A stretch of DNA of 64,000 nucleotides, taken from assembly GCA_021298015.1 (NCBI GenBank), contig JAJTGY010000010.1, positions 90,800 to 154,799 of the forward strand. Reading direction: 5' to 3'. This document shows, piece by piece, positions 30,273 through 39,707 of this stretch. Every line of letters begins with the position of its first letter. Position 1 is the first letter of the stretch. This DNA comes from Flammeovirgaceae bacterium. Its GTDB lineage: Bacteria > Bacteroidota > Bacteroidia > Cytophagales > Cyclobacteriaceae. The notes beneath the pieces were generated by a model. It had not been told where the DNA came from. It ran no database searches and was given only the letters and a program-made list of their open reading frames with translations. The position numbers and the translations under genes are program-made.

Positions 30273-31814
30273 TTAATAACCCGGATTCTGAACAAGATCA
30301 GGATTAACCAGTATTTGCCCTTGCGGTATCGGGAACAAATTGCGGGTGGGGAGTGACGCGGTTTTTTCCCACCAGGCGTCATTATATTTACCAAAACGGA
30401 TCAAGTCCGATCTGCGATGACCTTCGGCAAACATCTCTCGACCACGCTCGGCCAGCAGGTTATCGGCTGTCATTTGAGCGGCCAGGAAGGCAGCCACGCC
30501 CGCGCGGCCACGCACCTGATTAACCAAGGTGAGTGCTTCTGCGCTGGCTGGGTTAATACGCCATAGGGCTTCGGCACGCATCAACAACACATCAGCATAC
30601 CGATAGATCGGAAAATCGTTACTCAAACTGGTGCGAGCACCCAAACGGAACTCCCACTTGCCCACACGGGCACCCGCCTGACGAAAACTGTTCGGTTCCA
30701 GCATGTTAATGCTGGGCGTAAACGTCAAATCCTCACCATCCGGATCGCCAGCTTCAGCGCTGATGTCCTTCAATCGCACACCTCCGGAGCTAAACTGCGG
30801 CCCCACGAGGAAGCTTGCACCCCTGCGGGCGTCAGCCGTCTCAAACGAGTTATAAAACGCCTCGAGCGAAGCATAACCGTTCCACGGTTGGTCGGTCAGG
30901 TTAAACGTTTGCTGAGTCAGGTAGTGACCCGTCATTTGGGGCAGGTTAAAACCTTCTGCATTATTCTCATCGTAGTTGATAACAAAGATGTTTTCTGGAG
31001 ACCCCGCGTTATTAGTCACAAAGTTATCTTTGAACGTAGGAGCTAACGAGTACAAACCAGACCCAATAACGACCTGGCATGCATCAGCGGCTTTCTGCCA
31101 CTCTTGTGTGCCTTTGTATACCTGCGCATTCAGGTACAACTTGGCCAAAACCACGTTAGCCACCCAACGGTTCATCGTGGCATACGTTTTTTGGGCGCTC
31201 AAGTTTGCCAGATTGTTGGCGAATACCGTGCCGCCAAAATTTCCGCCCACTATACTCTTTTCGATGAAGTCGTACACCTGGGCACGCGCAACGGTGGGTG
31301 GCGTTGTATCCGTGGTTTTCTCGGTTATCACCGGAACGTTGCCGTAGGCATCTACCAACCACAAATAAATCATGGCGCGTGTAACCTCAAGCTCTGATCT
31401 TAGAAGTGCATTGCTGCCAAAAGTCTTCAACAGGTTGTTAATGTTTCCTATTGCCGTAAAGCAATAACCCCAACCATTCCCAACAGCCGGCTCAGAAGGC
31501 AAATACTCGTGACGGTGCACCCGTATCCACTGCCCTCCATCATCCCAGTCTGCCCCTTTTCGGGCAATCACCATTTCATCGGAAGCTACTTCATGCAGCG
31601 ACCAAAGTGAGTTATGACCACCCCAGTTGCCCACCAGCTGTCGGTAAGCACTTGCCGCAAAAGCGGCCAACGCATCGGGGTTAGTCGTACCCAACGCATC
31701 ATCGCTGGGTACCTCATCAAATACTTCCTGATCCGGAGCTTCGCAGGCCGTCACGGACCCTATGAGAACTGCCAGCACGAGAAAAAATCTATTCATCTTA
31801 TTCATGACTCTCAT
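30273..31814 (-). CDS. RagB/SusD family nutrient-uptake lipoprotein
   Basis: Lipoprotein signal (GSVTACEAP); YLWLVDAYGNVPVI; PIYRYADVLLMRAEALWRINPASAEALTLVNQVRGRAG; ELLAERGREMFAEGHRRSDLIRFG-type SusD C-terminus. Confidence 0.95.
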   Translation of the reverse strand: MRVMNKMNRFFLVLAVLIGSVTACEAPDQEVFDEVPSDDALGTTNPDALAAFAASAYRQLVGNWGGHNSLWSLHEVASDEMVIARKGADWDDGGQWIRVHRHEYLPSEPAVGNGWGYCFTAIGNINNLLKTFGSNALLRSELEVTRAMIYLWLVDAYGNVPVITEKTTDTTPPTVARAQVYDFIEKSIVGGNFGGTVFANNLANLSAQKTYATMNRWVANVVLAKLYLNAQVYKGTQEWQKAADACQVVIGSGLYSLAPTFKDNFVTNNAGSPENIFVINYDENNAEGFNLPQMTGHYLTQQTFNLTDQPWNGYASLEAFYNSFETADARRGASFLVGPQFSSGGVRLKDISAEAGDPDGEDLTFTPSINMLEPNSFRQAGARVGKWEFRLGARTSLSNDFPIYRYADVLLMRAEALWRINPASAEALTLVNQVRGRAGVAAFLAAQMTADNLLAERGREMFAEGHRRSDLIRFGKYNDAWWEKTASLPTRNLFPIPQGQILVNPDLVQNPGY

Positions 31815-34783
31815 TATTTAATTTTAAAGCTAAGGCCTAACGTGAATGACCGAACGGTTGCATAAGTGTTGCGCCTTTCAAGGCCGGGAGCAAGACCAGC
31901 TTGGAAACGGTCGTTATTCTCGGAGTCCGTGTAGCGCACTTCCGGGTCAATGCCGGTGTAGTTGGTTATTGTAAACAGATTTTGACCGGTGAGGTAAAAA
32001 CGTACTGAAGAGAAAACGTTGCTCTTCGTTGGTAGGTTATAACCAACCGTAAAGTTGTCAAGGCGAATGAATGAGGCGTCTTCCACGTACAGCGAGGAGA
32101 ACGTAGGGCTTTGGGTTATAAATGGCGTCTTATCTGTTACAACACTATTCCATGTCTTAGACGCAGCATCCCGGTTTTCATAGAAACCCCGGTAGGAGTT
32201 GTACAAATCATGACCCCAGGCACCGCGCAACAGGAAGTTGACATCCCAGTTCTTGAACCGGAAGTCGTTGGTAAATCCGAATTCTCCCTCCGGCAAGCCG
32301 TTGCCTACCACCTCAAATTCATCGGGATTGGTCGTGGACAGCTTATATCGGCCATTTTCATCAATTCCCTGAAATACCGGGCCATACATATTACCAAGCG
32401 TCTGGCCTGGCAGGTTGCGAATAATTTCGTTGTTATTCTGGCCAGGAGCACCCGGGGTCGCCAGGCGCAGTTCACTTAGCCCCAGATCACCAACCTTGAA
32501 AGATTCGATAACGGCCTTGTCATAAATCGTGAAGTTGAAACTGGGCGTGTAGGTAATCCCGCCAAACTTCAATCCGTTATACGTGGCGCTAAACTCAAAG
32601 CCAGCTGAGCTGATACTTCCAATATTCGCCCACGCAAAGTTTGCGATGTTATTGACATCAGCTCCAAAAGGATTGGGGGCACCAGACGGCAGGTTCACCC
32701 CATAAAGCAGGTCGTCAATGTTACGCGTGTAGTATTCAATTGAGCCGGTTAGTTTGTTATCAAATAAGCCGTAATCAAAACCAACGTTAATTTCAGTCTT
32801 TTCCTCCCACTTCAGACCTGGATTCGGATCGCGAGCTAGCTGAATACGAACAAACTGGTCACTCGAAGTCAAAGGGTTTCCATCGAAATCAACAATACCG
32901 GCCGGGCCATAATTCGCCAAAGCCAGGTTGCTGAACGGAGGTAAATTTCCTGTGACCCCATACGAGGCGCGGAACTTCAACGAGCTTACCACTCCCAAAT
33001 CCACCAACTCGGTGATCTGCACACCACCGCTAACAGCGGGGAAGATACCTGTCTTTTCATCTTTACCGAATCCGCTAAAAGACTCGCTGCGGACCGTGGC
33101 GGAGAGGAAGTAGGTGTTTTTGTAGTTGAAATTGGCGCGTGCAAATACAGAACGCAACACGTCTTCGTTGTAGTAGCTGGAAACCTCGGTTCCCGGACCC
33201 TGCCGTATCGCGCCAAAGTCCAGACCATTGAATCCGGGGCCATCATACAAGAACTGCCGAACCTGAGCTGCAAAACCTTCAAAACTTCTGAGCTGGTCTC
33301 CAAATCCTACGAGAATTTCAGTGTTCAAATCACCAAATCTACGATCGTAACGAGCGGTAGCTTCAAAAAGACGGCTACGGTTGCTGTACGTGTCGCGTCT
33401 GGCCTGGCCTTTTGCACCAAAGCCCACAATGCGATCTTTGGTGCTCCAATATCCGCCATTCAAACCGTCTTCACGGTCGACTGCATAATTAACGGCAAGA
33501 GTCAAATTATCAATTAAATCATACTCCAAGCGGTAATTGGCGAGTGAGTTTTTGCGCTCACCTACGAATTGTTGCTGGTTAGCCAACGCCACCGGGTTAT
33601 AAAAATCAAAAAGATCACGTTGGAAATAACCTCCGTTTTGATCGTCCGGTGTGCCCTCAAAAATAGGCGCTGTCGGGTTATAGATAGTAGCATAGCGGAA
33701 CGCGCCCAAGTTTATCGACTCCTGGTCACGGTCGTTATATGCCAAAGATATCTTAGCCCGCAACTTACCGTCAATAAATGAATTGCCCACTTCCAGACGA
33801 GTATTCAGACGCTGAAAGTTAACACCCTTAACAATCCCCTGATTATCGCGGTAGTTAACCGCGGCTGAATACGTAAGATTGTTATTTGCACCATCAACAG
33901 AAATATTATTCGTGTGGGAATACCCCGTCTGCGTCAATTCGTTGAACCAATCCGTGCTGGAACCAAAATTTGTGCCCCCACGTGCAACATATTCTGATGC
34001 CGAGAGTACATCAATTCTATTGGCAACCTGATCCATCGTAACAAAACCGTTGTAGTTTATATTGGTATAAGAACCACCGCCCTTGCCAGATTTGGTCGTG
34101 ATGAGAATTACTCCACCAGAACCGCGGGCCCCGTATATCGCAGCTGCCGAACCGTCCTTGAGGATGTCCATGGAAGCAATATCATTTGGGTCAACGTTTT
34201 CGAGGGAAGCACCTACCACGCCATTGATAACAATGAGAGGTTCTGCATTACCACCGAAGGTCGTTATACCGCGGAGGCGGAGCGTAGGTGCTTGGTTGGG
34301 ATCACCACCGGGGCGCGTAACTGAAAGGCCGGGAACTTTACCCACTAACAAGCCGGCCGCAGTCGTTTGGTTACCACGGTTAAAGTTCTCTGCCGATACG
34401 CTGGCCACCGCGCTGGTAATCTCTTTCTTTTCCTGAGTGCCATAACCAACTACCACAACTTCGGAAAGAGCAGTTACATCCGGCTGTAATCCAATATCGA
34501 GAGTTGACTGGCTGCCAACCGTGGCTTCCTGGCTGGTGTACCCCACAAATGAGAACACCAGAACGGCATTGCTACCTACAGAAATTGAATAATTGCCATC
34601 GGCATCGGTAACGGTACCGTTACTGGTACCTTTTTCGAGCACGTTTACACCTGGGATGGGCGATCCGTCACCAGAGTCCGTTACTTTACCAGTCACCGTG
34701 CGGCTTTGGGCCATTGCCGAGACGGTAAAAACCATCAACAACAGCAACAGGCAACTGCGTATGCGCAGATAGAGTTTTGTCAT
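31814..34783 (-). CDS. SusC/RagA family TonB-linked outer membrane protein
   Basis: RTVTGKVTDSGDGSPIPGVNVLEKGTSNGTVTDADGNYSI; ALSEVVVVGYGTQEKKEITSAV; DPNDIASMDILKDGSAAAIYGARGSGGVILITTK. Confidence 0.97.
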   Translation of the reverse strand: MTKLYLRIRSCLLLLLMVFTVSAMAQSRTVTGKVTDSGDGSPIPGVNVLEKGTSNGTVTDADGNYSISVGSNAVLVFSFVGYTSQEATVGSQSTLDIGLQPDVTALSEVVVVGYGTQEKKEITSAVASVSAENFNRGNQTTAAGLLVGKVPGLSVTRPGGDPNQAPTLRLRGITTFGGNAEPLIVINGVVGASLENVDPNDIASMDILKDGSAAAIYGARGSGGVILITTKSGKGGGSYTNINYNGFVTMDQVANRIDVLSASEYVARGGTNFGSSTDWFNELTQTGYSHTNNISVDGANNNLTYSAAVNYRDNQGIVKGVNFQRLNTRLEVGNSFIDGKLRAKISLAYNDRDQESINLGAFRYATIYNPTAPIFEGTPDDQNGGYFQRDLFDFYNPVALANQQQFVGERKNSLANYRLEYDLIDNLTLAVNYAVDREDGLNGGYWSTKDRIVGFGAKGQARRDTYSNRSRLFEATARYDRRFGDLNTEILVGFGDQLRSFEGFAAQVRQFLYDGPGFNGLDFGAIRQGPGTEVSSYYNEDVLRSVFARANFNYKNTYFLSATVRSESFSGFGKDEKTGIFPAVSGGVQITELVDLGVVSSLKFRASYGVTGNLPPFSNLALANYGPAGIVDFDGNPLTSSDQFVRIQLARDPNPGLKWEEKTEINVGFDYGLFDNKLTGSIEYYTRNIDDLLYGVNLPSGAPNPFGADVNNIANFAWANIGSISSAGFEFSATYNGLKFGGITYTPSFNFTIYDKAVIESFKVGDLGLSELRLATPGAPGQNNNEIIRNLPGQTLGNMYGPVFQGIDENGRYKLSTTNPDEFEVVGNGLPEGEFGFTNDFRFKNWDVNFLLRGAWGHDLYNSYRGFYENRDAASKTWNSVVTDKTPFITQSPTFSSLYVEDASFIRLDNFTVGYNLPTKSNVFSSVRFYLTGQNLFTITNYTGIDPEVRYTDSENNDRFQAGLAPGLERRNTYATVRSFTLGLSFKIK

Positions 34784-34807
34784 AGTAATTGGATATTAGG
34801 TATAAAT

Positions 34808-35497
34808 TTAATTGAGTTTCGTAAAGGTGTACTCGCCCGAGGCTGAGTTAAATGTTACGTTATAGGTTCCTGCGCCAACCGGTATATCTGGGCCGCCAAA
34901 TGTGCCTTTGCCACTGGGAAAAGTTGAAGCCCCCCAATTGGTTGCCCAATCGTCATCTGCCCTGAATTTTGCAAAACCACTTGTCATAACAAAGTTACTG
35001 ATCGTGTAGACATCCGGGTCGCTGGCACTGCGCGTCAGGTTATGATCGGGACCGCCCCAACCATTTGGTGTGGCACTTCCAATCAATGCAACGGATGAAA
35101 CAACGCGGAAACTGGTTGTCACCGTGTCTCGATTATTGTTCGCATCGATTGCGATAACCTCTAACGCGTAATTGCCGGTATTAAGCGCCTGGATAGCGGT
35201 GGCCGTCTCCTGACTTACACCAGACAATGAAAGACTTCCTTCACGGACGGTGTTGGTACCTTGAGTGATTTTGTACGTAGCCGAAGCCAAAGCTGAACTA
35301 GAAATTGATGGATCTGCCCCATCGCTGAACTTCAATTTCATGTCGAAATTAACGTTGGCCGTAACTGCACCGGGACGGATCACCGAAACAGCTGGAGGTG
35401 AATCAAATACCGTAACATCGGCATTCCCATTGTCGCATGCCGCCAACGCTAGGCAGGCCGATGCTGACAAAACAAGGTTTCGTAAAAGTTTGGTCAT
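34808..35497 (-). CDS. SusE/SusF-like outer membrane lipoprotein
   Basis: ACLALAACDNGN lipobox from Met at 35497; C-terminal LIGSATPNGWGGPDHNLTRSASDPDVYTI...FRADDDWATNWGAS resembles SusE/F starch-binding modules. Confidence 0.7.
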   Translation of the reverse strand: MTKLLRNLVLSASACLALAACDNGNADVTVFDSPPAVSVIRPGAVTANVNFDMKLKFSDGADPSISSSALASATYKITQGTNTVREGSLSLSGVSQETATAIQALNTGNYALEVIAIDANNNRDTVTTSFRVVSSVALIGSATPNGWGGPDHNLTRSASDPDVYTISNFVMTSGFAKFRADDDWATNWGASTFPSGKGTFGGPDIPVGAGTYNVTFNSASGEYTFTKLN

Positions 35498-35595
35498 AGT
35501 TGGATAACATTTTGAATGAGGCAATTTAAACAAGTTTATGCCGGGTTAACACACAACTGATGGTAAAAACCCTGTTTTTTTTTCGGAATCGAACC

Positions 35596-35609
35596 CGCAA
35601 ACGTTTGCG
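35596..35609. promoter_or_regulatory. Candidate LacI-family operator, perfect 14-bp palindrome CGCAAACGTTTGCG
   Basis: Perfect inverted repeat with the central CG typical of LacI/GalR operators, about 100 bp upstream of the SusE-like start. Confidence 0.7.
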
Positions 35610-35635
35610 TTAGCTTCTGTTTAACTCAGTAGTCG

Positions 35636-38467
35636 TCAACGAACGACAACTTTCTTGTACGTACGCTTATCCTGGGCGATCACCTCCAACATAACCAGTC
35701 CCCGCGCGTTGCCAAGCAGCCAACGGCCGTCCCCGTCCGAAATCATAACCTCCACCCGACCATCGCTGTGAACCAAACGAACCGATTCTGGAACTACGCC
35801 CGAAAACGATACCCAGGTACCTGCCGGATTCGGAAACACGACTACATCTGGCCGAACCTCCTCCGTCAAACCAACCACAATTTCATTTTCAATGGCAACA
35901 TCGGTAAAGAGCCGATACTCCCCGGGGCCCAGGCTAATAGGCATTGGATTCACTGACACGTTCACGGCCGTGCCATACCCATAATAGTTATACCAAGTTC
36001 CCGTATGCGGGAATCCTACATTTACGGTCGTGGTCGTCAGCCCCAAATTCACCACAATAACCGCATTCATGTCTTCAGCGGTTACCGGATTGACCGTAAA
36101 GGGGGAGTTTCGCAAAACGATTGTTTTAACCAACCCGTTGCCGGGTGTCATCAGCGCATCTCCAGAGTGAAAGATATCATAGGTTTGATGAAGTCGGTTT
36201 AGATCCGCTACGTGATTAAAAAGGTCGGCACGCACAGGTTCATCCAGATAGTTCCAGCGCAACGGCTTGATATCCAAGCGGCAGTTGCTATTGACTGTTC
36301 CGTTGGTGCATTGGTTAATGCTCACATCGTAACCCAGTTCCCCAAATTGCCAGATCATCTTGGGTCCCGGAACACCGATCAAAGCCAAATGAGCTGCCTT
36401 CATTCGGGCCAGTGCCGTGTTTACATTCCGTGTGTTATAGCCGCTGGCAGCGGCACCCTCCGTCAAGGCGCGATACATCACGCGCTCTTCATCATGGCTC
36501 TCCATATAACCAATCAGGTGAGGTGAAGACCAGGCGCGGTTCTTATGGTATACTCCTGAAATGTCAGAACCATCAACCACTCCTTTTACCAACTGACTGT
36601 ATGAATGATTCAGATTTCCCCAAAACATCATCCCCTTCCCCTCACCTGACCGATAATCCGCCAACTCCTGCTCCTCCGAGTTCTGGGCAAAATGCTCCAG
36701 GATGACGTATGCATCCGGTGAGTGGGACCATATCTTATCCGCCATTCTTTTGAGAATCGCGATACGCGAAGCATCGTAGGCTGACCACGCGCCCACATCG
36801 TTCGGATTATTTGTTTGGGTAAATCCTTTAGACAAATCAAAACGGAAGCCATCAATCTTGTACTCGTTCAACCAGTAGTAATTTACTGTATCAAGGTATT
36901 TCTTGGTATATGCACTCTCGTGGTTCATATCAAAAAATACATTGAACGGGTGACGTGCCGTTTGATTAAACCACCGGTTGGTGGCGGCCGGCCCTCCCGT
37001 TACAGGATCGAGATCTTGAAGAATAAACGAGTTGGGCAGATCCTGGTGATTCATCGCGATATCCAAAATCACGGCAATGCCATTCTGATGGCATTTGTCA
37101 ATAAACTCTTTGAGTTTGTTTTTGGTACCGTAGTACTTGTCCGGGGCAAACATAAAGGTTGGGTTGTATCCCCAGCTTTCGTTGCCATTGAACTCCATGA
37201 TCGGCATTAATTGGACAGCATTGACCCCAAGTCTCTTGAAATAGCCAATGGTGTCAATCAGGTTTTGATAGTTCCGCTTGCCATTCTCGAAAAGATCCCG
37301 AATCAAGAGTTCATAGATGATCAGGGTAGGTTTGGCCGGTTTTGAAAAATTGGTGACCACCCACGGATACGCGGCTTGCCCTGTTTGAAAAACGGACACG
37401 CGGTTGAAGTACCACTGCGTGTTAAGAGCCTGGGGCGGGTAGGATTTGAGGCCGGGATAGGTCTCGGCATTGATGTACTGATCATCCGGATCAAGTATCT
37501 TATCGGCAAACGGATCGGCCAGTTTAACCGTTTCGTTTAACAGGTACTGATAGCCATACTCCAAACCACTGGTCAGGCCCGAAAGTTCAATCCAGAAGTA
37601 CTCACCATCGCGCTTCATAAGATTGGACGGTAAAACCTGCCAATTGCTGAAATCACCAAAAACATACGCGGAAGATTTTCCCGGTGCCCAGAGGCACAGA
37701 ATAACTTTAGTGGGATCACTTCGGTAGTTAATGCCGGCAATAACTCCGGCCGGCCGGGCCTGCACCGGGCTGGGCCCTGAAATGATATACTGAAACTGTT
37801 CGCTGTCAGACGAAGAAGCGGCCACAGCTGTAAGCTCCACTGTTGAGAACCCTGACAATTCCGTTACGACATGATCGTGAGAATAGCTGGACACCCCGGA
37901 AGCGGTGTGGATGACTGACCCATTCAAGCGCAACTCAAAACTAGCAGGAATGGGTGTGTTGGCGCGGATTTGAATGACTTGACCTGACGAGACGAAGATC
38001 GGTCGTGACGAGGGCGAGGTAAGCTGCAACTGAAATGAGCCATCCCAGAAATTCATCAGGTGATCCGTTGTCTGCCCGGCACTCCAATCAGTTCCCTTTA
38101 ACAGAACCCCCATCCGGGTTTGCGTGGCAATACTGGTGGCAAAAAAGGCCGCTGGCGTGAACGTAATGGTAAAAACGGTTCGCCCGGCTGAAACCGACTT
38201 TGTGAATTTGGCATTGTCGGTTAGACCTGGATTTGATGTTGCCGGATTGATGTTATACCGGGCATCAATATTCTGTCCCGGAATCCATACCCAGGCATAG
38301 GCATTCTGAAGACCCGCCAACGATGTGCCCGTAACGTCATACTCAACTGTAATCGGTGTATTGACGGTAAAAAACGCAGGGGTAACGGTGGGGGTCAAGT
38401 TTACCGTTTGAGCGACAGCTATGCCAGAGAAAACGACAATACAAACAAACCATCCAATTATTCTCAT
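35636..38467 (-). CDS. Secreted GH13 alpha-amylase with N-terminal Ig/CBM48-like domains and T9SS-type C-terminal sorting domain
   Basis: Signal peptide from Met at 38467; ILDIAMNHQDLPN, GFRFDLSKGF, YVILEHFAQN, YMESHDEERVMY; C-terminal VVFPNPAGTWVSFSG...KKVVVR. Confidence 0.85.
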   Translation of the reverse strand: MRIIGWFVCIVVFSGIAVAQTVNLTPTVTPAFFTVNTPITVEYDVTGTSLAGLQNAYAWVWIPGQNIDARYNINPATSNPGLTDNAKFTKSVSAGRTVFTITFTPAAFFATSIATQTRMGVLLKGTDWSAGQTTDHLMNFWDGSFQLQLTSPSSRPIFVSSGQVIQIRANTPIPASFELRLNGSVIHTASGVSSYSHDHVVTELSGFSTVELTAVAASSSDSEQFQYIISGPSPVQARPAGVIAGINYRSDPTKVILCLWAPGKSSAYVFGDFSNWQVLPSNLMKRDGEYFWIELSGLTSGLEYGYQYLLNETVKLADPFADKILDPDDQYINAETYPGLKSYPPQALNTQWYFNRVSVFQTGQAAYPWVVTNFSKPAKPTLIIYELLIRDLFENGKRNYQNLIDTIGYFKRLGVNAVQLMPIMEFNGNESWGYNPTFMFAPDKYYGTKNKLKEFIDKCHQNGIAVILDIAMNHQDLPNSFILQDLDPVTGGPAATNRWFNQTARHPFNVFFDMNHESAYTKKYLDTVNYYWLNEYKIDGFRFDLSKGFTQTNNPNDVGAWSAYDASRIAILKRMADKIWSHSPDAYVILEHFAQNSEEQELADYRSGEGKGMMFWGNLNHSYSQLVKGVVDGSDISGVYHKNRAWSSPHLIGYMESHDEERVMYRALTEGAAASGYNTRNVNTALARMKAAHLALIGVPGPKMIWQFGELGYDVSINQCTNGTVNSNCRLDIKPLRWNYLDEPVRADLFNHVADLNRLHQTYDIFHSGDALMTPGNGLVKTIVLRNSPFTVNPVTAEDMNAVIVVNLGLTTTTVNVGFPHTGTWYNYYGYGTAVNVSVNPMPISLGPGEYRLFTDVAIENEIVVGLTEEVRPDVVVFPNPAGTWVSFSGVVPESVRLVHSDGRVEVMISDGDGRWLLGNARGLVMLEVIAQDKRTYKKVVVR

Positions 38468-38615
38468 AGTGCCGTAAATGTCCCAAAAAAGCACATGAAA
38501 ACCGCCTTTCAAAGCGTACTGAATTACTGAAATCGTTTGTTCAATGGTTTGTATAAAATGATCAACAGACACAAAAGGAAGTTTCTCCGTATTGAACAAG
38601 AGTTTCAACCGTTAT

Positions 38616-38630
38616 CGCAAACAAGTTGCG
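38616..38630. promoter_or_regulatory. Second candidate LacI operator, CGCAA-N5-TTGCG
   Basis: CGCAAACAAGTTGCG between the divergent GH13 and lacI-type genes, shares both half-site edges with the 35596 palindrome. Confidence 0.5.
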
Positions 38631-38657
38631 GAATAGGTTCGTATCTTTAAGGTCGGT

Positions 38658-39695
38658 ATGAAATTCAACCAGGTAACCATCAAAGACATCGCCCGAGAAT
38701 TGGGCATTTCGCCCTCTACGGTCTCAAGGGCACTCAAAGACCATCCCGATATCAGTTCGGAAACCAAAAAGGCAGTCAATGCGCTGGCCGACAAACTGAA
38801 CTACCAGCCGAACATTGTGGCGCTCAGCCTGCGGCAAAAGAAAACCAATACGATTGGGGTTGTCATACCCGAATTGGTGCACTTTTTCTTCTCCACAGTT
38901 ATCTCGGGCATAGAGGACGTGGCCTACGAAGCCGGCTACAGTGTCATTATCACCCAATCGAACGAGTCATTCGATCGCGAGGTAACCGACCTGAAAGCGC
39001 TGTTCAACAGCCGTGTGGACGGCATGTTGCTATCCATCTCACGTGAAACCACCAACTACGACCACATCGAGTCAATCTTGTCGAAAGGAGTCCCGATCGT
39101 GTTTTACGACCGAATGTACAACAATCCGAACACGAGTAAAGTAATTGTGGATGACTATGTGGGGGCCAAAGAGGCGGTTGGTCACCTTATTGAACAGGGC
39201 TGCAAGCGCATAGCCCATCTGCAGGCTGCCCCTAACCTGCTAATCAGCGAAGATCGCCTTCGCGGCTATAAAGACGCGCTGCGGGAAGCCAATCTCCCCT
39301 ACCAGGAGAACTTTGTCTTGCAGTGCCCCAGCGGCACGCTGGAGGAAGCCGAAAAAGCCACGCGCAAATTATTGGCATTGACACCGCCACCGGATGCCAT
39401 CTTTGCCAACAACGACATGCTGGCGATGGGGGCCATGAAGGCCATCAAAGAAAAAGGCCTTAACATTCCAGGCGATGTTGCCCTGATGGGCTTCAGCAAT
39501 TGGTTCTTCAGCCAGTTGATGGACCCCCCGCTCAGTTCGGTTGATCAGCCAGGGTATGAAATGGGACAAGAGGCTGCGCGCCTGCTCATCCGGCACATCG
39601 AAATGAAAGACAAAGATCAGGGCGAGCCTCAGCCCGAAACCAAAGTTTTGAAAACCCGACTTATCGTCCGGCAGTCATCAATCAAGAAAAAGTAG
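38658..39695 (+). CDS. LacI family transcriptional regulator
   Basis: VTIKDIARELGISPSTVSRALKDHPDISSETKKAVNALADKLNYQPN HTH plus periplasmic-binding-like domain. Confidence 0.96.
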   Translation: MKFNQVTIKDIARELGISPSTVSRALKDHPDISSETKKAVNALADKLNYQPNIVALSLRQKKTNTIGVVIPELVHFFFSTVISGIEDVAYEAGYSVIITQSNESFDREVTDLKALFNSRVDGMLLSISRETTNYDHIESILSKGVPIVFYDRMYNNPNTSKVIVDDYVGAKEAVGHLIEQGCKRIAHLQAAPNLLISEDRLRGYKDALREANLPYQENFVLQCPSGTLEEAEKATRKLLALTPPPDAIFANNDMLAMGAMKAIKEKGLNIPGDVALMGFSNWFFSQLMDPPLSSVDQPGYEMGQEAARLLIRHIEMKDKDQGEPQPETKVLKTRLIVRQSSIKKK

Positions 39696-39707
39696 TTCAC
39701 CAGTTCC

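Noticed and set aside
35583-35600. tRNA-like T-arm string GGGTTCGATTCC on the minus strand
   Set aside because: Flanking bases do not form a T-stem or acceptor stem and are followed by poly-A; no anticodon arm. Treated as chance next to the LacI palindrome.
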